Source: Ignavibacteriota bacterium (GTDB lineage: Bacteria > Bacteroidota > Ignavibacteria > Ignavibacteriales > Melioribacteraceae). Taken from it: 64,000 bases of DNA. The translations under genes were made by a program, and so were the position numbers. The DNA lies in the NCBI GenBank assembly GCA_016708125.1, contig JADJGF010000001.1, forward strand, positions 580,001 through 644,000, in the 5' to 3' direction. Shown in pieces: positions 40,361-49,511 of this stretch. The notes under the pieces were generated by a model. That model saw nothing but the letters and a program-made list of their open reading frames with translations, was not told where the DNA came from and did not search any database. Positions within the stretch are counted from its first letter, which is position 1, and each line of letters begins with the position of its first letter.

Positions 40361-42049
40361 ATGAATAAATTGAAAATTTTTTTAATTCTCCAAGTAATTA
40401 TTTCAATAAATATATTTGCGCAAATACCAAGAGAAACCCGCGCAGTTTGGCTTACAACAAATCTTAAATTGGATTGGCCTCCAAACACAACAGATGAAGA
40501 ATATCAGAAAAAAACTCTTCGCGATATGTTTAAAACTATAAAAGAAAAAAATTTCAATACAGTTTATTTCCAAGTGAGAAGTAATGGAACGGTAATGTAT
40601 AATTCCGAAATCGAACCCTTCTCGCCGTATATAACCGGGACGGTCGGCAAAATTCCTTCATATGATCCGTTGCAATATGCAATAGAACTTGGTAAAGAAT
40701 TTAATTTGGAAGTTCACGCTTGGGTAAATATGATAAGATGTTTCACCGGAAATGATGAAAAAATTTCTAAACATCCTAAGCATGTAAAAAGTGCACATCC
40801 AAATTGGGTTGTAAAATATTCTGAAAACGGATCAACATCTTATTGGCTAAATCCCGGAATTGAAGATGTTCAAAATTATCTTGTCGATATAATGATTGAG
40901 CTTACAACTAAATATGATATCGACGGAATTCATTTAGATTTTTTTAGATATCCGGGAAGTGATTTTTCTGATGAAAAATATTTTAAGCGAAACGGTTCTA
41001 ATATTTCTAAAGATGATTGGCGAAGAAATAATTTAACAACTATTTTAAGAAAGTTTAAAGATGCGGCTAAACCAATAAATCCATATTTAAAAGTTGGAAT
41101 TGCTCCAATTGGAATTAGAAAAAATTTAGTTGGTGCAACTGGTTGGGAAGGATATTCAAGTGTTTATCAAGATTCTGAAATTTGGCTAAAAGAAAATTTA
41201 GTTGATTATTTAGTTCCGCAAATTTATTGGGGATTTAATAAAAATCCCAAATTTGATGTTTTAGCAAAAGATTGGGTTGAGAAATCTTACAATAAAAATA
41301 TTATTCTTGGATTGGGAGCGTACAAAGAAGATGTAATTCCGCAATTAAATAAAATGATTGAATACGCTAGAAATATTGGAGCAGCCGGAGTTTCATTTTT
41401 TAGATATGAACATATTGATAATACAAAAAAATATTATACTGATATTGCTTTTCCGGCTGAAATGCCGTGGAAAGTTTTGGATAATTCCGAGCCGATTGAA
41501 AATTTAATTTGTGAAGTTGAAGAAATTTCACCCAAAGAAATAGTTTTAAGCTGGGATAATAATCATGCTTTAAAAACTCCCAACCAAATTAGATTTTATG
41601 TTTTATACGATAATACTGATCAAAAAACTATTGCAAGAATTATTTCATTAGATAAGCGGCAAGCAAAATTAAAATTTTCAAATCCTACAAAATTATCATT
41701 CAATTATAATATTGGAAAAATTGATAGACTTTGGAACGAAGTTAATTTCTCTAATCCAGTATTGGTTAAAGTGCCGTTTTTAGAAAAGTTAAAAGAAGAA
41801 TCTGCAATTAGTATTTCTCCAATTTTATTAAAACAAAATGAAGATGAATTTTTATTATCAGTTCACTCATTTGAAAAACAAAAAGCAAAAGTTGGAATTT
41901 TAACAAAAGAAAATATTTACAAGGAAATTGAGTTTGAATTTGAACTTGGTGAAAACATTATAAAATTAAGTGAAAATTTAGAAGAAATAGAATCAATTAA
42001 GATTATTTTTCTTAGTGATAAAAGGGAAGAAATTTTAAATACAATTTAA
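40361..42049 (+). CDS. Glycoside hydrolase family 10-like protein (GHL10/DUF187)
   Basis: The 562-residue protein has a signal peptide (KIFLILQVIISINIFAQ) and a GHL10 TIM-barrel domain (about 22-335). Landmarks are RETRAVWLTTNLKLDWPP, NTVYFQVRSNGTVMYNS, LEVHAWVNMIRC, YDIDGIHLDFFRYPG (acidic catalytic-type cluster), VGIAPIGIRKN and YLVPQIYWGF. A beta-rich C-terminal part (about 370-562), possibly FnIII-like, follows. It probably acts in the periplasm or envelope on glycans. It lacks a type IX sorting domain. It follows aroB directly, but that link is likely only positional. Confidence 0.88.
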   Translation: MNKLKIFLILQVIISINIFAQIPRETRAVWLTTNLKLDWPPNTTDEEYQKKTLRDMFKTIKEKNFNTVYFQVRSNGTVMYNSEIEPFSPYITGTVGKIPSYDPLQYAIELGKEFNLEVHAWVNMIRCFTGNDEKISKHPKHVKSAHPNWVVKYSENGSTSYWLNPGIEDVQNYLVDIMIELTTKYDIDGIHLDFFRYPGSDFSDEKYFKRNGSNISKDDWRRNNLTTILRKFKDAAKPINPYLKVGIAPIGIRKNLVGATGWEGYSSVYQDSEIWLKENLVDYLVPQIYWGFNKNPKFDVLAKDWVEKSYNKNIILGLGAYKEDVIPQLNKMIEYARNIGAAGVSFFRYEHIDNTKKYYTDIAFPAEMPWKVLDNSEPIENLICEVEEISPKEIVLSWDNNHALKTPNQIRFYVLYDNTDQKTIARIISLDKRQAKLKFSNPTKLSFNYNIGKIDRLWNEVNFSNPVLVKVPFLEKLKEESAISISPILLKQNEDEFLLSVHSFEKQKAKVGILTKENIYKEIEFEFELGENIIKLSENLEEIESIKIIFLSDKREEILNTI

Positions 42050-42086
42050 AATGAATTTTCTAATGAAATAGTTTTGGCTTGTTTTA

Positions 42087-44867
42087 CTAATTCAAATAAT
42101 GACGTAAATATTTTCCCGTAATTGATTTTTCATTCATCGCAATTTCTTCCGGAGTTCCAACGGCAACAACTTCTCCGCCTTTATCACCGGCATCCGGACC
42201 CAAATCTATAACGTAATCCGCACATTTTATTACGTCTAAATTATGTTCTATTATAATTACCGAATTTTTATTTTCAACAAGAACATTAAAACATTTTAAT
42301 AATTTATCGATATCATCAAAATGCAAACCGGTTGTTGGTTCATCAAAAATAAAAAGTGTGTGATTATTTTTCTGCTGTGAAATCAAATGCTTTGCAAGTT
42401 TTATTCTTTGCGCTTCCCCGCCGGACAAAGTATTTGAAGGCTGTCCAAGATGGATATAACCCAAACCAACATCTTGCAGAGTTTTTAAATAAGTTAAAAT
42501 CCTATCATTTCCGGAAAAAAATTCTACGGCTTCATCAACCGTAAAGTTTAAAACATCAACAATATTTTTTCCCTTATAAGTAACTTCTCTAAGTTCTTTT
42601 TTAAATCTTGTACCTTTGCAATCATCGCATTCAAGATAAAGATCCGCTAAAAACTGCATTTCAATTTTCACAAACCCATCACCTTTACATGTATCGCATC
42701 TTCCGCCATCAACATTGAATGAAAAAAATCCGGGTTTATAACCTCTTAATCTTGCTTGCGGAGTTGATGCAAAAATATCTCTAATAATTTCATAACCTTT
42801 TACATAACTAATTGGATTTGATCTTGGCGATTTTCCAATCGGCGATTGATCAACAATTTCAATTTCTTCAATTGATAAAATTCCCTCCAATGTTTTGTAC
42901 TTACCAATTTTATCGGGATTTTTGCCTAACATTTTTGCAATTCCGCCATAAATTATATCATGCACCAAAGTGGATTTTCCCGAGCCGCTGACTCCGGTAA
43001 TTGTTACAAATTTTTGCAAAGGAATTTCTACATCTAAATTTTTAAGATTATTTTCTGCGGCTCCGGTAATTTTAATTTTTATTGTTTCTTCCGAATTTCT
43101 TTTTTCCGGCAAGGGAATTTTTTTATTGCCGGAAAGATAAAGCCCGGTAAGCGATTTTTCATTTTCAATAATTTCTTGATAAGTTCCGTTTGCAATAATT
43201 TCACCGCCGTTTTTTCCGGCTTTTGGACCAATATCAAAAATATAATCTGCTTCTCTCATCATTTCTTCATCATGTTCAACAACTAAAACTGTATTACCAA
43301 TATCACGTAAAGATTTTAAAATACTAATTAATTTTCCGTTATCTCTTGGATGAAGTCCAATGCTCGGTTCATCCAAAACGTATAAAGTTCCAATTAACGC
43401 AGAGCCGAGAGATGTTGCTAAATTTATTCTTTGTGTTTCACCACCGGAAAGTGTGCTGCTCAATCTGTCTAATGTTAAATAGCTCAATCCAACATCATTT
43501 AAAAATTTTAATCTTTTTTGAATTTCTTTTAATACGCTTCCCGCAATTTCATTTTCGTAATTCGTTAACTCTAATTCTTCAAAAAATTCATAAAGTTTAT
43601 TTATTGGCATTTTCACAATATCCAGCATTGATTTAAACTTTATTTTTATTTGAAGCGCTTCTTTTCTTAATCTTGAACCTTTGCAAGATGAGCAAGTTGT
43701 ATAGCCCCTATATTTGCTTAACAAAATTCTAATATGCATTTGATAAGTTTTCTGCTCAAGTTTTTTGAAAAATGGATCAATGCCAATAAATTTATCAAAA
43801 CCGCTCATAATATTATTTAACTGAACTTCTGATAATTGTCGGAATGGAATACTTATTGGAATTTTATTTTCCTTAGCAACGCGAATTAAATCTCTTAAAT
43901 ATTTGCTGAATTTTGGAGTTCGCCATGGAGCGATTGCTCCTTCAAGAATTGTTAAATCGGGATTTGGAATTACTTTTTCCATATCGATGCCGATTGTCTT
44001 TCCAAAACCTTGGCAAACCGGACAAGCGCCATAAGGATTATTAAAAGAAAAAAATCTCGGTTCGGGTTCACTGTATTTTATTCCGCAGCATTCATATTGA
44101 TTATTAAAATGCTTCAACTCATTTGTATCCGCATTTATAATTGTTAATTTGCCTTCACCTTCTTTTAACGTTATTTCTATTGATGAAGCGAGTAGCTCTC
44201 TAACTCTTCCTTGTTTAATTTTAAATCTTTCTATTACTACAAAAATATCGTCTTTCTTTTTGGGTAAAGTTTCAGAAGAATTTAAATCAATTAATTTATT
44301 TTTATTAAATATTCTGTAAAATCCTTTTTTAACTAAATGACTTAATTCTTCTGCAACATTTCTACCCTCGTGTTTATGCATTGGGAATGCAAGATAAAAT
44401 TTTGTTTCTTCATCTTTTTCTTCAAGCCATTGTGTTATTGTTGCAACCGAATCTTTTTTTACAATATTTCCACATTCAAAACAATATGTAATTCCGATAC
44501 GTGCAAAAAGCAAACGCAGATAATCATAAATTTCTGTTGAAGTTCCAACTGTTGATCTTGGATTTCTTGCGCCGGTTTTTTGTTCAATAGCAACTGCCGG
44601 AGAAATTCCATAAATAAAATCCAAATCGGGTTTGTTCATTCTTTCAAGAAACTGTCTTGCGTAAGAAGAAAGACTTTCAACAAATCTTCTTTGACCTTCG
44701 GCGTAAATTGTATCAAACACTAACGAAGATTTTCCGCTTCCGCTAACTCCGGTAAAAACAACCAACTGATTCTTTTGAATTTCCAGATTTATATTCTTAA
44801 GATTATGTTCTCTTGCACCTTTAAGAATAATTTTATTTATAATATTTGAATTATTTTTTTCTTCCAT
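42087..44867 (-). CDS. uvrA: Excinuclease ABC subunit A
   Basis: UvrA is the damage-sensing ATPase of nucleotide excision repair. The 926-residue protein has two ABC modules: Walker A TGVSGSGKSSLVFDTIYAEG (about 37-56) and TGVSGSGKSTLVHDIIYGG. The signatures are LSGGETQRINLATSLGS and LSGGEAQRIKLAKHL. Zinc-binding CxxC pairs appear in CFECGN, CPVCQGFGKT, CSSCKGSR and CDTCKGDGF. Its length is close to the usual 940. It is a monocistronic unit flanked by the convergent glycosidase and the Mla genes. Confidence 0.98.
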   Translation of the reverse strand: MEEKNNSNIINKIILKGAREHNLKNINLEIQKNQLVVFTGVSGSGKSSLVFDTIYAEGQRRFVESLSSYARQFLERMNKPDLDFIYGISPAVAIEQKTGARNPRSTVGTSTEIYDYLRLLFARIGITYCFECGNIVKKDSVATITQWLEEKDEETKFYLAFPMHKHEGRNVAEELSHLVKKGFYRIFNKNKLIDLNSSETLPKKKDDIFVVIERFKIKQGRVRELLASSIEITLKEGEGKLTIINADTNELKHFNNQYECCGIKYSEPEPRFFSFNNPYGACPVCQGFGKTIGIDMEKVIPNPDLTILEGAIAPWRTPKFSKYLRDLIRVAKENKIPISIPFRQLSEVQLNNIMSGFDKFIGIDPFFKKLEQKTYQMHIRILLSKYRGYTTCSSCKGSRLRKEALQIKIKFKSMLDIVKMPINKLYEFFEELELTNYENEIAGSVLKEIQKRLKFLNDVGLSYLTLDRLSSTLSGGETQRINLATSLGSALIGTLYVLDEPSIGLHPRDNGKLISILKSLRDIGNTVLVVEHDEEMMREADYIFDIGPKAGKNGGEIIANGTYQEIIENEKSLTGLYLSGNKKIPLPEKRNSEETIKIKITGAAENNLKNLDVEIPLQKFVTITGVSGSGKSTLVHDIIYGGIAKMLGKNPDKIGKYKTLEGILSIEEIEIVDQSPIGKSPRSNPISYVKGYEIIRDIFASTPQARLRGYKPGFFSFNVDGGRCDTCKGDGFVKIEMQFLADLYLECDDCKGTRFKKELREVTYKGKNIVDVLNFTVDEAVEFFSGNDRILTYLKTLQDVGLGYIHLGQPSNTLSGGEAQRIKLAKHLISQQKNNHTLFIFDEPTTGLHFDDIDKLLKCFNVLVENKNSVIIIEHNLDVIKCADYVIDLGPDAGDKGGEVVAVGTPEEIAMNEKSITGKYLRHYLN

Positions 44868-44991
44868 TTAATAAGGATTGGTTAATTGCAATTGAGTAAG
44901 ATAGTAATTTTTGAAGTGAATTTTCCAGTTAAAAAATTCAGAAAATTTGTAATTGTTGAATTATAATTGTACTAAATATAATTCCGTTTAA

Positions 44992-46032
44992 CTATAATTT
45001 CTTTGATGACAATTCTTCTTCTAATTCTCTTAGTTCTTTTATTTTTATATCTAACTTTTTATTTTGTTCTTCAATACTTTTTAATTGATTATTAATTTTT
45101 TCTTCAAATTCCGGGCGACTCCAATAACCTCTTTGTTCAAAATAATTTTTAAATAACCAATTGTGTTTTAGTGCTTCCATATTTTCCGCAAAAGCATCAG
45201 CACCAATTTTAGCATTTTGTGTTGTATTTGTTAAATTGGAAACAATTGTTTTTATCGAGTCATAAACACTTTCGTCGGATAATAATGCACCAAGCGCACC
45301 TTGACCTTTTTCAATTCTGCCAATTAAATTTCTTAAATCAATTGCAGCACTATCAACATTTCCAACAATATTTTCAACGTTGGTTCCAAGTCCGATTATA
45401 AATCCTGACATTTTTTCCAATCTATCAACCATAATGTTCAAAGCAACATCAGCAGATTTTACTATTGTTACTGTTTCGGTATAAAGTTCTTTATCATTAA
45501 CTAATTTACCAATAGTTCCTTCACCGGCATTTACTTTACCCATTACTTCGGAAAGTTCTTTTGTTAAATCTTTCATAAAGCCCATTATACTTTGAGTTTC
45601 CGCAATTATTTGCGACATATTAACCGGAGCTTTTGAAAGTATAACTCCACCATTTTCAATTGTTGCATTTTCTTTTGATCCGGGCGTAATTATTACAATT
45701 TTACTTCCAATAATTCCTTCGGTTTCAATTCCGGCTTCACTATCTAATCTTATAAATTCTTTAACATCTTCGCTGATTCTCATAGTAACTTCAACACGGT
45801 ATTGATTTACTTCCATCAACTTAACATCACTTACACTTCCAACGTTAAGTCCGTTTAATCTAACGGCTGCGCCGGTTCGCAATCCTTCAACATTATCAAA
45901 ATAAGTTTTTACATAAATACTATCTGTAAATAATGATTCTTTGCTTCCAATAAGGAAAATTGCAATAACCAAAAGAACAGTTCCTAAGAAAATGAATAGT
46001 CCAAGTTTTGCACCTTCCAATTGCTTTAACAT
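44992..46032 (-). CDS. mlaD: MCE/MlaD family lipid-transport substrate-binding protein
   Basis: The 346-residue protein has an N-terminal anchor helix (about 10-28) and one MCE domain (about 33-115: YFDNVEGLRTGAAVRLNGLN, VGSVSDVKLM, EAGIETEGIIGSKIVIITPG). A long helical region follows with KVNAGEGTIGKLVNDKELY and IEKGQGALGALLSDESVYDS, repeats typical of MlaD-like proteins, and a charged coiled coil closes it (about 315-346). MlaD hexamers form the periplasmic ring that passes phospholipids. It is last in an mlaE-mlaF-mlaD order. Confidence 0.9.
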   Translation of the reverse strand: MLKQLEGAKLGLFIFLGTVLLVIAIFLIGSKESLFTDSIYVKTYFDNVEGLRTGAAVRLNGLNVGSVSDVKLMEVNQYRVEVTMRISEDVKEFIRLDSEAGIETEGIIGSKIVIITPGSKENATIENGGVILSKAPVNMSQIIAETQSIMGFMKDLTKELSEVMGKVNAGEGTIGKLVNDKELYTETVTIVKSADVALNIMVDRLEKMSGFIIGLGTNVENIVGNVDSAAIDLRNLIGRIEKGQGALGALLSDESVYDSIKTIVSNLTNTTQNAKIGADAFAENMEALKHNWLFKNYFEQRGYWSRPEFEEKINNQLKSIEEQNKKLDIKIKELRELEEELSSKKL

Positions 46033-46044
46033 TTATTCCTCTCT

Positions 46045-46794
46045 TTACTCAACTATTTGATTACTAAAAAAATTTTTAAGGAATTTATCTTCCGAATGTG
46101 ATAATTCTTCAATTTTTCCTTGATAAGCAATTTTGCCGTCTTTAAGAAATATATTTCTATCGGAAATAATATTTGCACAGTTTAAATCATGCGTAACTAT
46201 TATTGATGTCATTTTTAACTGCTTCTGTAATTCCAAAATTAATTCACTTATTTCTTTAGATGAAATTGGATCTAATCCGGTTGTTGGTTCATCGTAAAAC
46301 ATAATTTCCGGATCAGTAATAATTGATCTTGCCAAACCAATTCTTTTTTTCATTCCGCCGGAAAGCTCTGATGGCATTTTATCAATTGCATCTACGAGCG
46401 AAACCATTTCTAAAGTTTTTATAATTTTTTTATCTGCATCTTGATTTGAAATTTCAACATTTCTTTGAAGTGAAAATTTTAAATTTTCCCGCACGGTCAT
46501 TGAATCATAAAGAGCTGCACCTTGAAAAAGAAAACTTGTAAATTTTCTTACCTTATTCAATTCTTTTGAAGAAAGCGATGTGACTTCTTTATCCTTAATA
46601 AATATTTTTCCATTATCCGGTTTTAATAATCCAACTATGCATTTTAGTAAAACACTTTTCCCGGTTCCGCTTCTTCCAAATACAACAAGGTTTTCACTTT
46701 TTTCTACATTGAGCGAAATATTATCAAGAACAATTTTATCGCCAAATTTTTTGCTCAGATTTTCAATTCGGATAATATAATTTACATCGGCCAT
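46045..46794 (-). CDS. mlaF: Mla-type ABC transporter ATP-binding protein
   Basis: The 249-residue ATPase has Walker A VVFGRSGTGKSVLLKCIVGL, the Q-loop FLFQGAALYDSMTVREN that is characteristic of MlaF (FQ.GALFDS.TV), signature ELSGGMKKRIGLARSI and Walker B IMFYDEPTTGLDPI. The M-K-K-R signature is typical for the family. The gene overlaps mlaE by 13 nt and precedes mlaD by 12 nt. It energises phospholipid movement between membranes. Confidence 0.94.
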   Translation of the reverse strand: MADVNYIIRIENLSKKFGDKIVLDNISLNVEKSENLVVFGRSGTGKSVLLKCIVGLLKPDNGKIFIKDKEVTSLSSKELNKVRKFTSFLFQGAALYDSMTVRENLKFSLQRNVEISNQDADKKIIKTLEMVSLVDAIDKMPSELSGGMKKRIGLARSIITDPEIMFYDEPTTGLDPISSKEISELILELQKQLKMTSIIVTHDLNCANIISDRNIFLKDGKIAYQGKIEELSHSEDKFLKNFFSNQIVE

Positions 46795-47585
46795 ATCATT
46801 AAAGAAATTTTTACTAAAACAGTATCAAATAATAAAATAATTAATGACGCCAAAACTACTGCTGTTGTTGATGCTTTACCAACTCCTTCGGTTCCGCCAT
46901 CTGCAATATAACCTTTGTAACATCCAACAATTCCGGTAATATAACCAAACACAAAAGTTTTAGAAATGCTTGGAATTAAATCACCGAATTTTACGCTATC
47001 CACAACTGCGTTTTTATAATATTCAAAATTCATTCCTTGCGAAAGTGTTAATGCAAAAAAGCCTCCGCCGATTGCAAGAAAAATAACATACACAGTTAAT
47101 ATTGGAAGAATCATTGTTGTTGCAATAACTCTTGTTACAACTAAATATTTAAATGGATTAATTGCTGAAACTTCCATTGCATCAATTTGTTCGGTTACAC
47201 GCATTGAACCGAGCTCTGCACCAATTCCGGAGCTTACTCTTCCGGCAAAAATTAATGCCGTAATTACCGGAGCTAATTCCCGAACAATGGAAAGTGCTGA
47301 AGCGCCGGGAAGAAAATCGGATGCACCGAATCTGACAAATACCGGTTCACTTTGCATCACAATAACTAAACCGATTACAAATCCCGTAATACTTACAATT
47401 GGAAATGTTTTAATTCCCAATTCATTCATGTGTTTTTTTATTTCCGGAATTTCATACGGCGGAACAAATGCTTGCTTTAATATTTCCCAATTAAAAATTG
47501 TTAATCCGGTTACAGTAACAAAAAAATTATACAATAATTCGCGGAAATTTAAATCTTTTTTATTTATATGGTTCGGAAGATTCAT
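46782..47585 (-). CDS. mlaE: Mla-type ABC transporter permease
   Basis: The 267-residue polytopic protein shows the MlaE/YrbE pattern: an N-terminal amphipathic part, GFVIGLVIVMQSEPVFVRFG, SIVRELAPVITALIFAGRVS, AELGSMRVTEQIDAMEV and NPFKYLVVTRVIATTMILPI, and late FGYITGIVGCYKGYIADGGT. About five membrane helices are predicted. It is first in the mla order. No mlaB or mlaC homologue is adjacent. Confidence 0.94.
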   Translation of the reverse strand: MNLPNHINKKDLNFRELLYNFFVTVTGLTIFNWEILKQAFVPPYEIPEIKKHMNELGIKTFPIVSITGFVIGLVIVMQSEPVFVRFGASDFLPGASALSIVRELAPVITALIFAGRVSSGIGAELGSMRVTEQIDAMEVSAINPFKYLVVTRVIATTMILPILTVYVIFLAIGGGFFALTLSQGMNFEYYKNAVVDSVKFGDLIPSISKTFVFGYITGIVGCYKGYIADGGTEGVGKASTTAVVLASLIILLFDTVLVKISLMIWPM

Positions 47586-47643
47586 TTTAAGTAAAGTGTT
47601 TTGGAATAATTAAAATAAAGAAATTTACTTACTAATAAATATA

Positions 47644-48003
47644 CTAAAAAGCATTTTCAATATAAGTTATTTTAGGAGGAAGATTTTTATTAAGTAAAAT
47701 TCCAATTACATCAATTCTGCAATCAGTATCTTTAATATTTTTTTCATACAAATATGCTTCGGCAATTTTTCTAATTTGTCTCTGTTTATTTTTTGTAACA
47801 GCTAATTCGGGTTCACCAAATTCCAAATTTTTACGAGTTTTAACTTCAACAAAAACCAAAATATTTTTATCCTTTGCAATAATATCAATTTCACCGTGAC
47901 CGAAATGATAATTTTTTTCAATAATTTCAAAACCTTTTTCGGCAAGAAAATCAGTTGCTATATTTTCGCCTCTATCACCGGTTTCTTTTTTATTATTTTC
48001 CAT
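47644..48003 (-). CDS. YraN family (UPF0102) endonuclease-like protein
   Basis: The 119-residue protein has the restriction-endonuclease-like core GENIATDFLAEKGFEIIEKN, HFGHGEIDIIAKDKNILVFV, EVKTRKNLEFGEPE with the D-(E/V)xK catalytic arrangement (GEIDII, FVEVKTR), and ITYIENAF at the end. YraN genes commonly follow rnhB, as here (1-nt gap). Role is unclear; it is likely linked to DNA or RNA processing. Confidence 0.92.
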   Translation of the reverse strand: MENNKKETGDRGENIATDFLAEKGFEIIEKNYHFGHGEIDIIAKDKNILVFVEVKTRKNLEFGEPELAVTKNKQRQIRKIAEAYLYEKNIKDTDCRIDVIGILLNKNLPPKITYIENAF

Positions 48004-48004
48004 T

Positions 48005-48634
48005 TTAAAGTAATGTTTCTTGATTATTTTGAATTATATTTTTTAAAAACGTAATTCTATGCAAAGGAGAATAACTATGTTTTTTAATTGCATCAATGTG
48101 CTGTTTTGTTCCATAACCTTTGTTTTTATCCCAATAATATTGCGGGAAACTAATTGCAGCATTTTTCATTATTTCATCTCTTTTAACTTTTGCCAAAATT
48201 GAAGCTGCCGCAATTGAGAAAGATTTTGCATCTCCTTTCACAATTGTTTTAGTTGGAATTTTAGAATTGAATGATTTGTTCCCATCAATGATAATTAAAT
48301 TTGGTTTTGTTTTCAGATTTTCAACTGCAATTTTCATTGCCTTTAAAGTTGCTTGAAGAATATTAATTCTATCAATTTCTTTTTCATCAACAATTCCATA
48401 CGCAAAACTGATTGCTTTTTCTTTTATTAATTTATCTAAACTTTCTCTCAAATTTTCTGAAAGTTGTTTTGAATCATTTACACCGGGAATAAAAACTTCT
48501 TTTTCAAAAATTACTGCTGCTGCAACTACCGGTCCAGCTAATGGTCCGCGACCAGCTTCATCAATTCCGGCAAGGAAATAATTCTTATCTAAAATAAATT
48601 GCAGATCAAATATTTTATTTTTTTCCAAAATCAT
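48005..48634 (-). CDS. rnhB: Ribonuclease HII
   Basis: RNase HII removes ribonucleotides from DNA. The 209-residue protein has LAGIDEAGRGPLAGPVVAAA with the catalytic Asp and Glu, VNDSKQLSENLRESL, LIIIDGNKSF, KGDAKSFSIAAASILAKVKR and DEIMKNAAISFPQYYWDKNKG, all landmarks of the family. It overlaps the prenyltransferase gene by 4 nt. Confidence 0.96.
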   Translation of the reverse strand: MILEKNKIFDLQFILDKNYFLAGIDEAGRGPLAGPVVAAAVIFEKEVFIPGVNDSKQLSENLRESLDKLIKEKAISFAYGIVDEKEIDRINILQATLKAMKIAVENLKTKPNLIIIDGNKSFNSKIPTKTIVKGDAKSFSIAAASILAKVKRDEIMKNAAISFPQYYWDKNKGYGTKQHIDAIKKHSYSPLHRITFLKNIIQNNQETLL

Positions 48635-49464
48635 CCAGCTAAAATTGCAATCAATCCAAACAACATGCTGAGTTTTAGTAAATGGCTTATTTGAGATATT
48701 TTATTTTCAAAATTATTTTTTAGTATAAGTTTTAATACATACGCCAAAATTAAATTAACAGAAAAAAGTACAATAATAAAATACTCAATTTTGTAAATGG
48801 AATTTACAAATGGATAAAATGTAAATAGAATTAAAACAATTATGAGAAATGACAAAAATATTTTAGTTGATTTCATTCCAAATTTTAATGGAAAAGTAAT
48901 TATATTATTTTCCAAATCACCTTTTTGATCTTCAACATCTTTTACAATTTCTCGAATTAAATTTACTAAGAATGCAAACAATGCCGGAATAATTGCGGCT
49001 TGTAAATTATTAACCGCAATTCCGCCATAAATAAATGCCAATGCCGTACAAAAAGCGACTGTTAAATTTCCAAGGAGAATTATTCTTTTTAATAAATATG
49101 AATAAAGAAGTAAAATTAGACTTACCAAAATTGCAATAAAGAATAAATCCCATGAAACTGAATAAGATAAAAATAATCCACCAGCGGTAAATATTATATA
49201 TAAAATAATTGCAAAGTTTATTGAGATTTCATTTGAAGGAAGCGGTCTCTCTGGACGATTAATTAAATCAATATTATAATCAAAGATATCATTAATTATA
49301 TTTCCAGCTGCCGCAATTAATGATGCTGAAAAAGCCGCAAAAAAAATATTTTGAGAAACATAAAAATCTTCTGAAGAAATTATTGCGGATGAAATTACAA
49401 CAATAAATGTTATGAGAAAATTTATTGGTCGAGAAATTTTTATTATTGCCAAAAATATTTTCAT
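48631..49464 (-). CDS. UbiA family prenyltransferase (geranylgeranylglycerol-phosphate transferase-like)
   Basis: The 277-residue protein has eight or nine membrane helices. It carries both Asp-rich motifs of UbiA enzymes: NIINDIFDYNIDLINRPERP (NDxxD...D) and LIREIVKDVEDQKGDLEN. The PERPLPSNEIS sequence resembles the digeranylgeranylglyceryl phosphate synthase-like group common in Bacteroidota, though a quinone or chlorophyll/heme-type prenyltransferase cannot be excluded. It is translationally coupled to rnhB. The product lipid is unknown. Confidence 0.82.
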   Translation of the reverse strand: MKIFLAIIKISRPINFLITFIVVISSAIISSEDFYVSQNIFFAAFSASLIAAAGNIINDIFDYNIDLINRPERPLPSNEISINFAIILYIIFTAGGLFLSYSVSWDLFFIAILVSLILLLYSYLLKRIILLGNLTVAFCTALAFIYGGIAVNNLQAAIIPALFAFLVNLIREIVKDVEDQKGDLENNIITFPLKFGMKSTKIFLSFLIIVLILFTFYPFVNSIYKIEYFIIVLFSVNLILAYVLKLILKNNFENKISQISHLLKLSMLFGLIAILAG

Positions 49465-49511
49465 AAAAATAATTTACTTTGTTTTATCTGAATTTATAAA
49501 TTTTACAAACT

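Noticed and set aside
43346..43636. 96-codon plus-strand frame inside uvrA
   Set aside because: It overlaps conserved UvrA sequence, including the first signature region, and encodes nothing recognisable.
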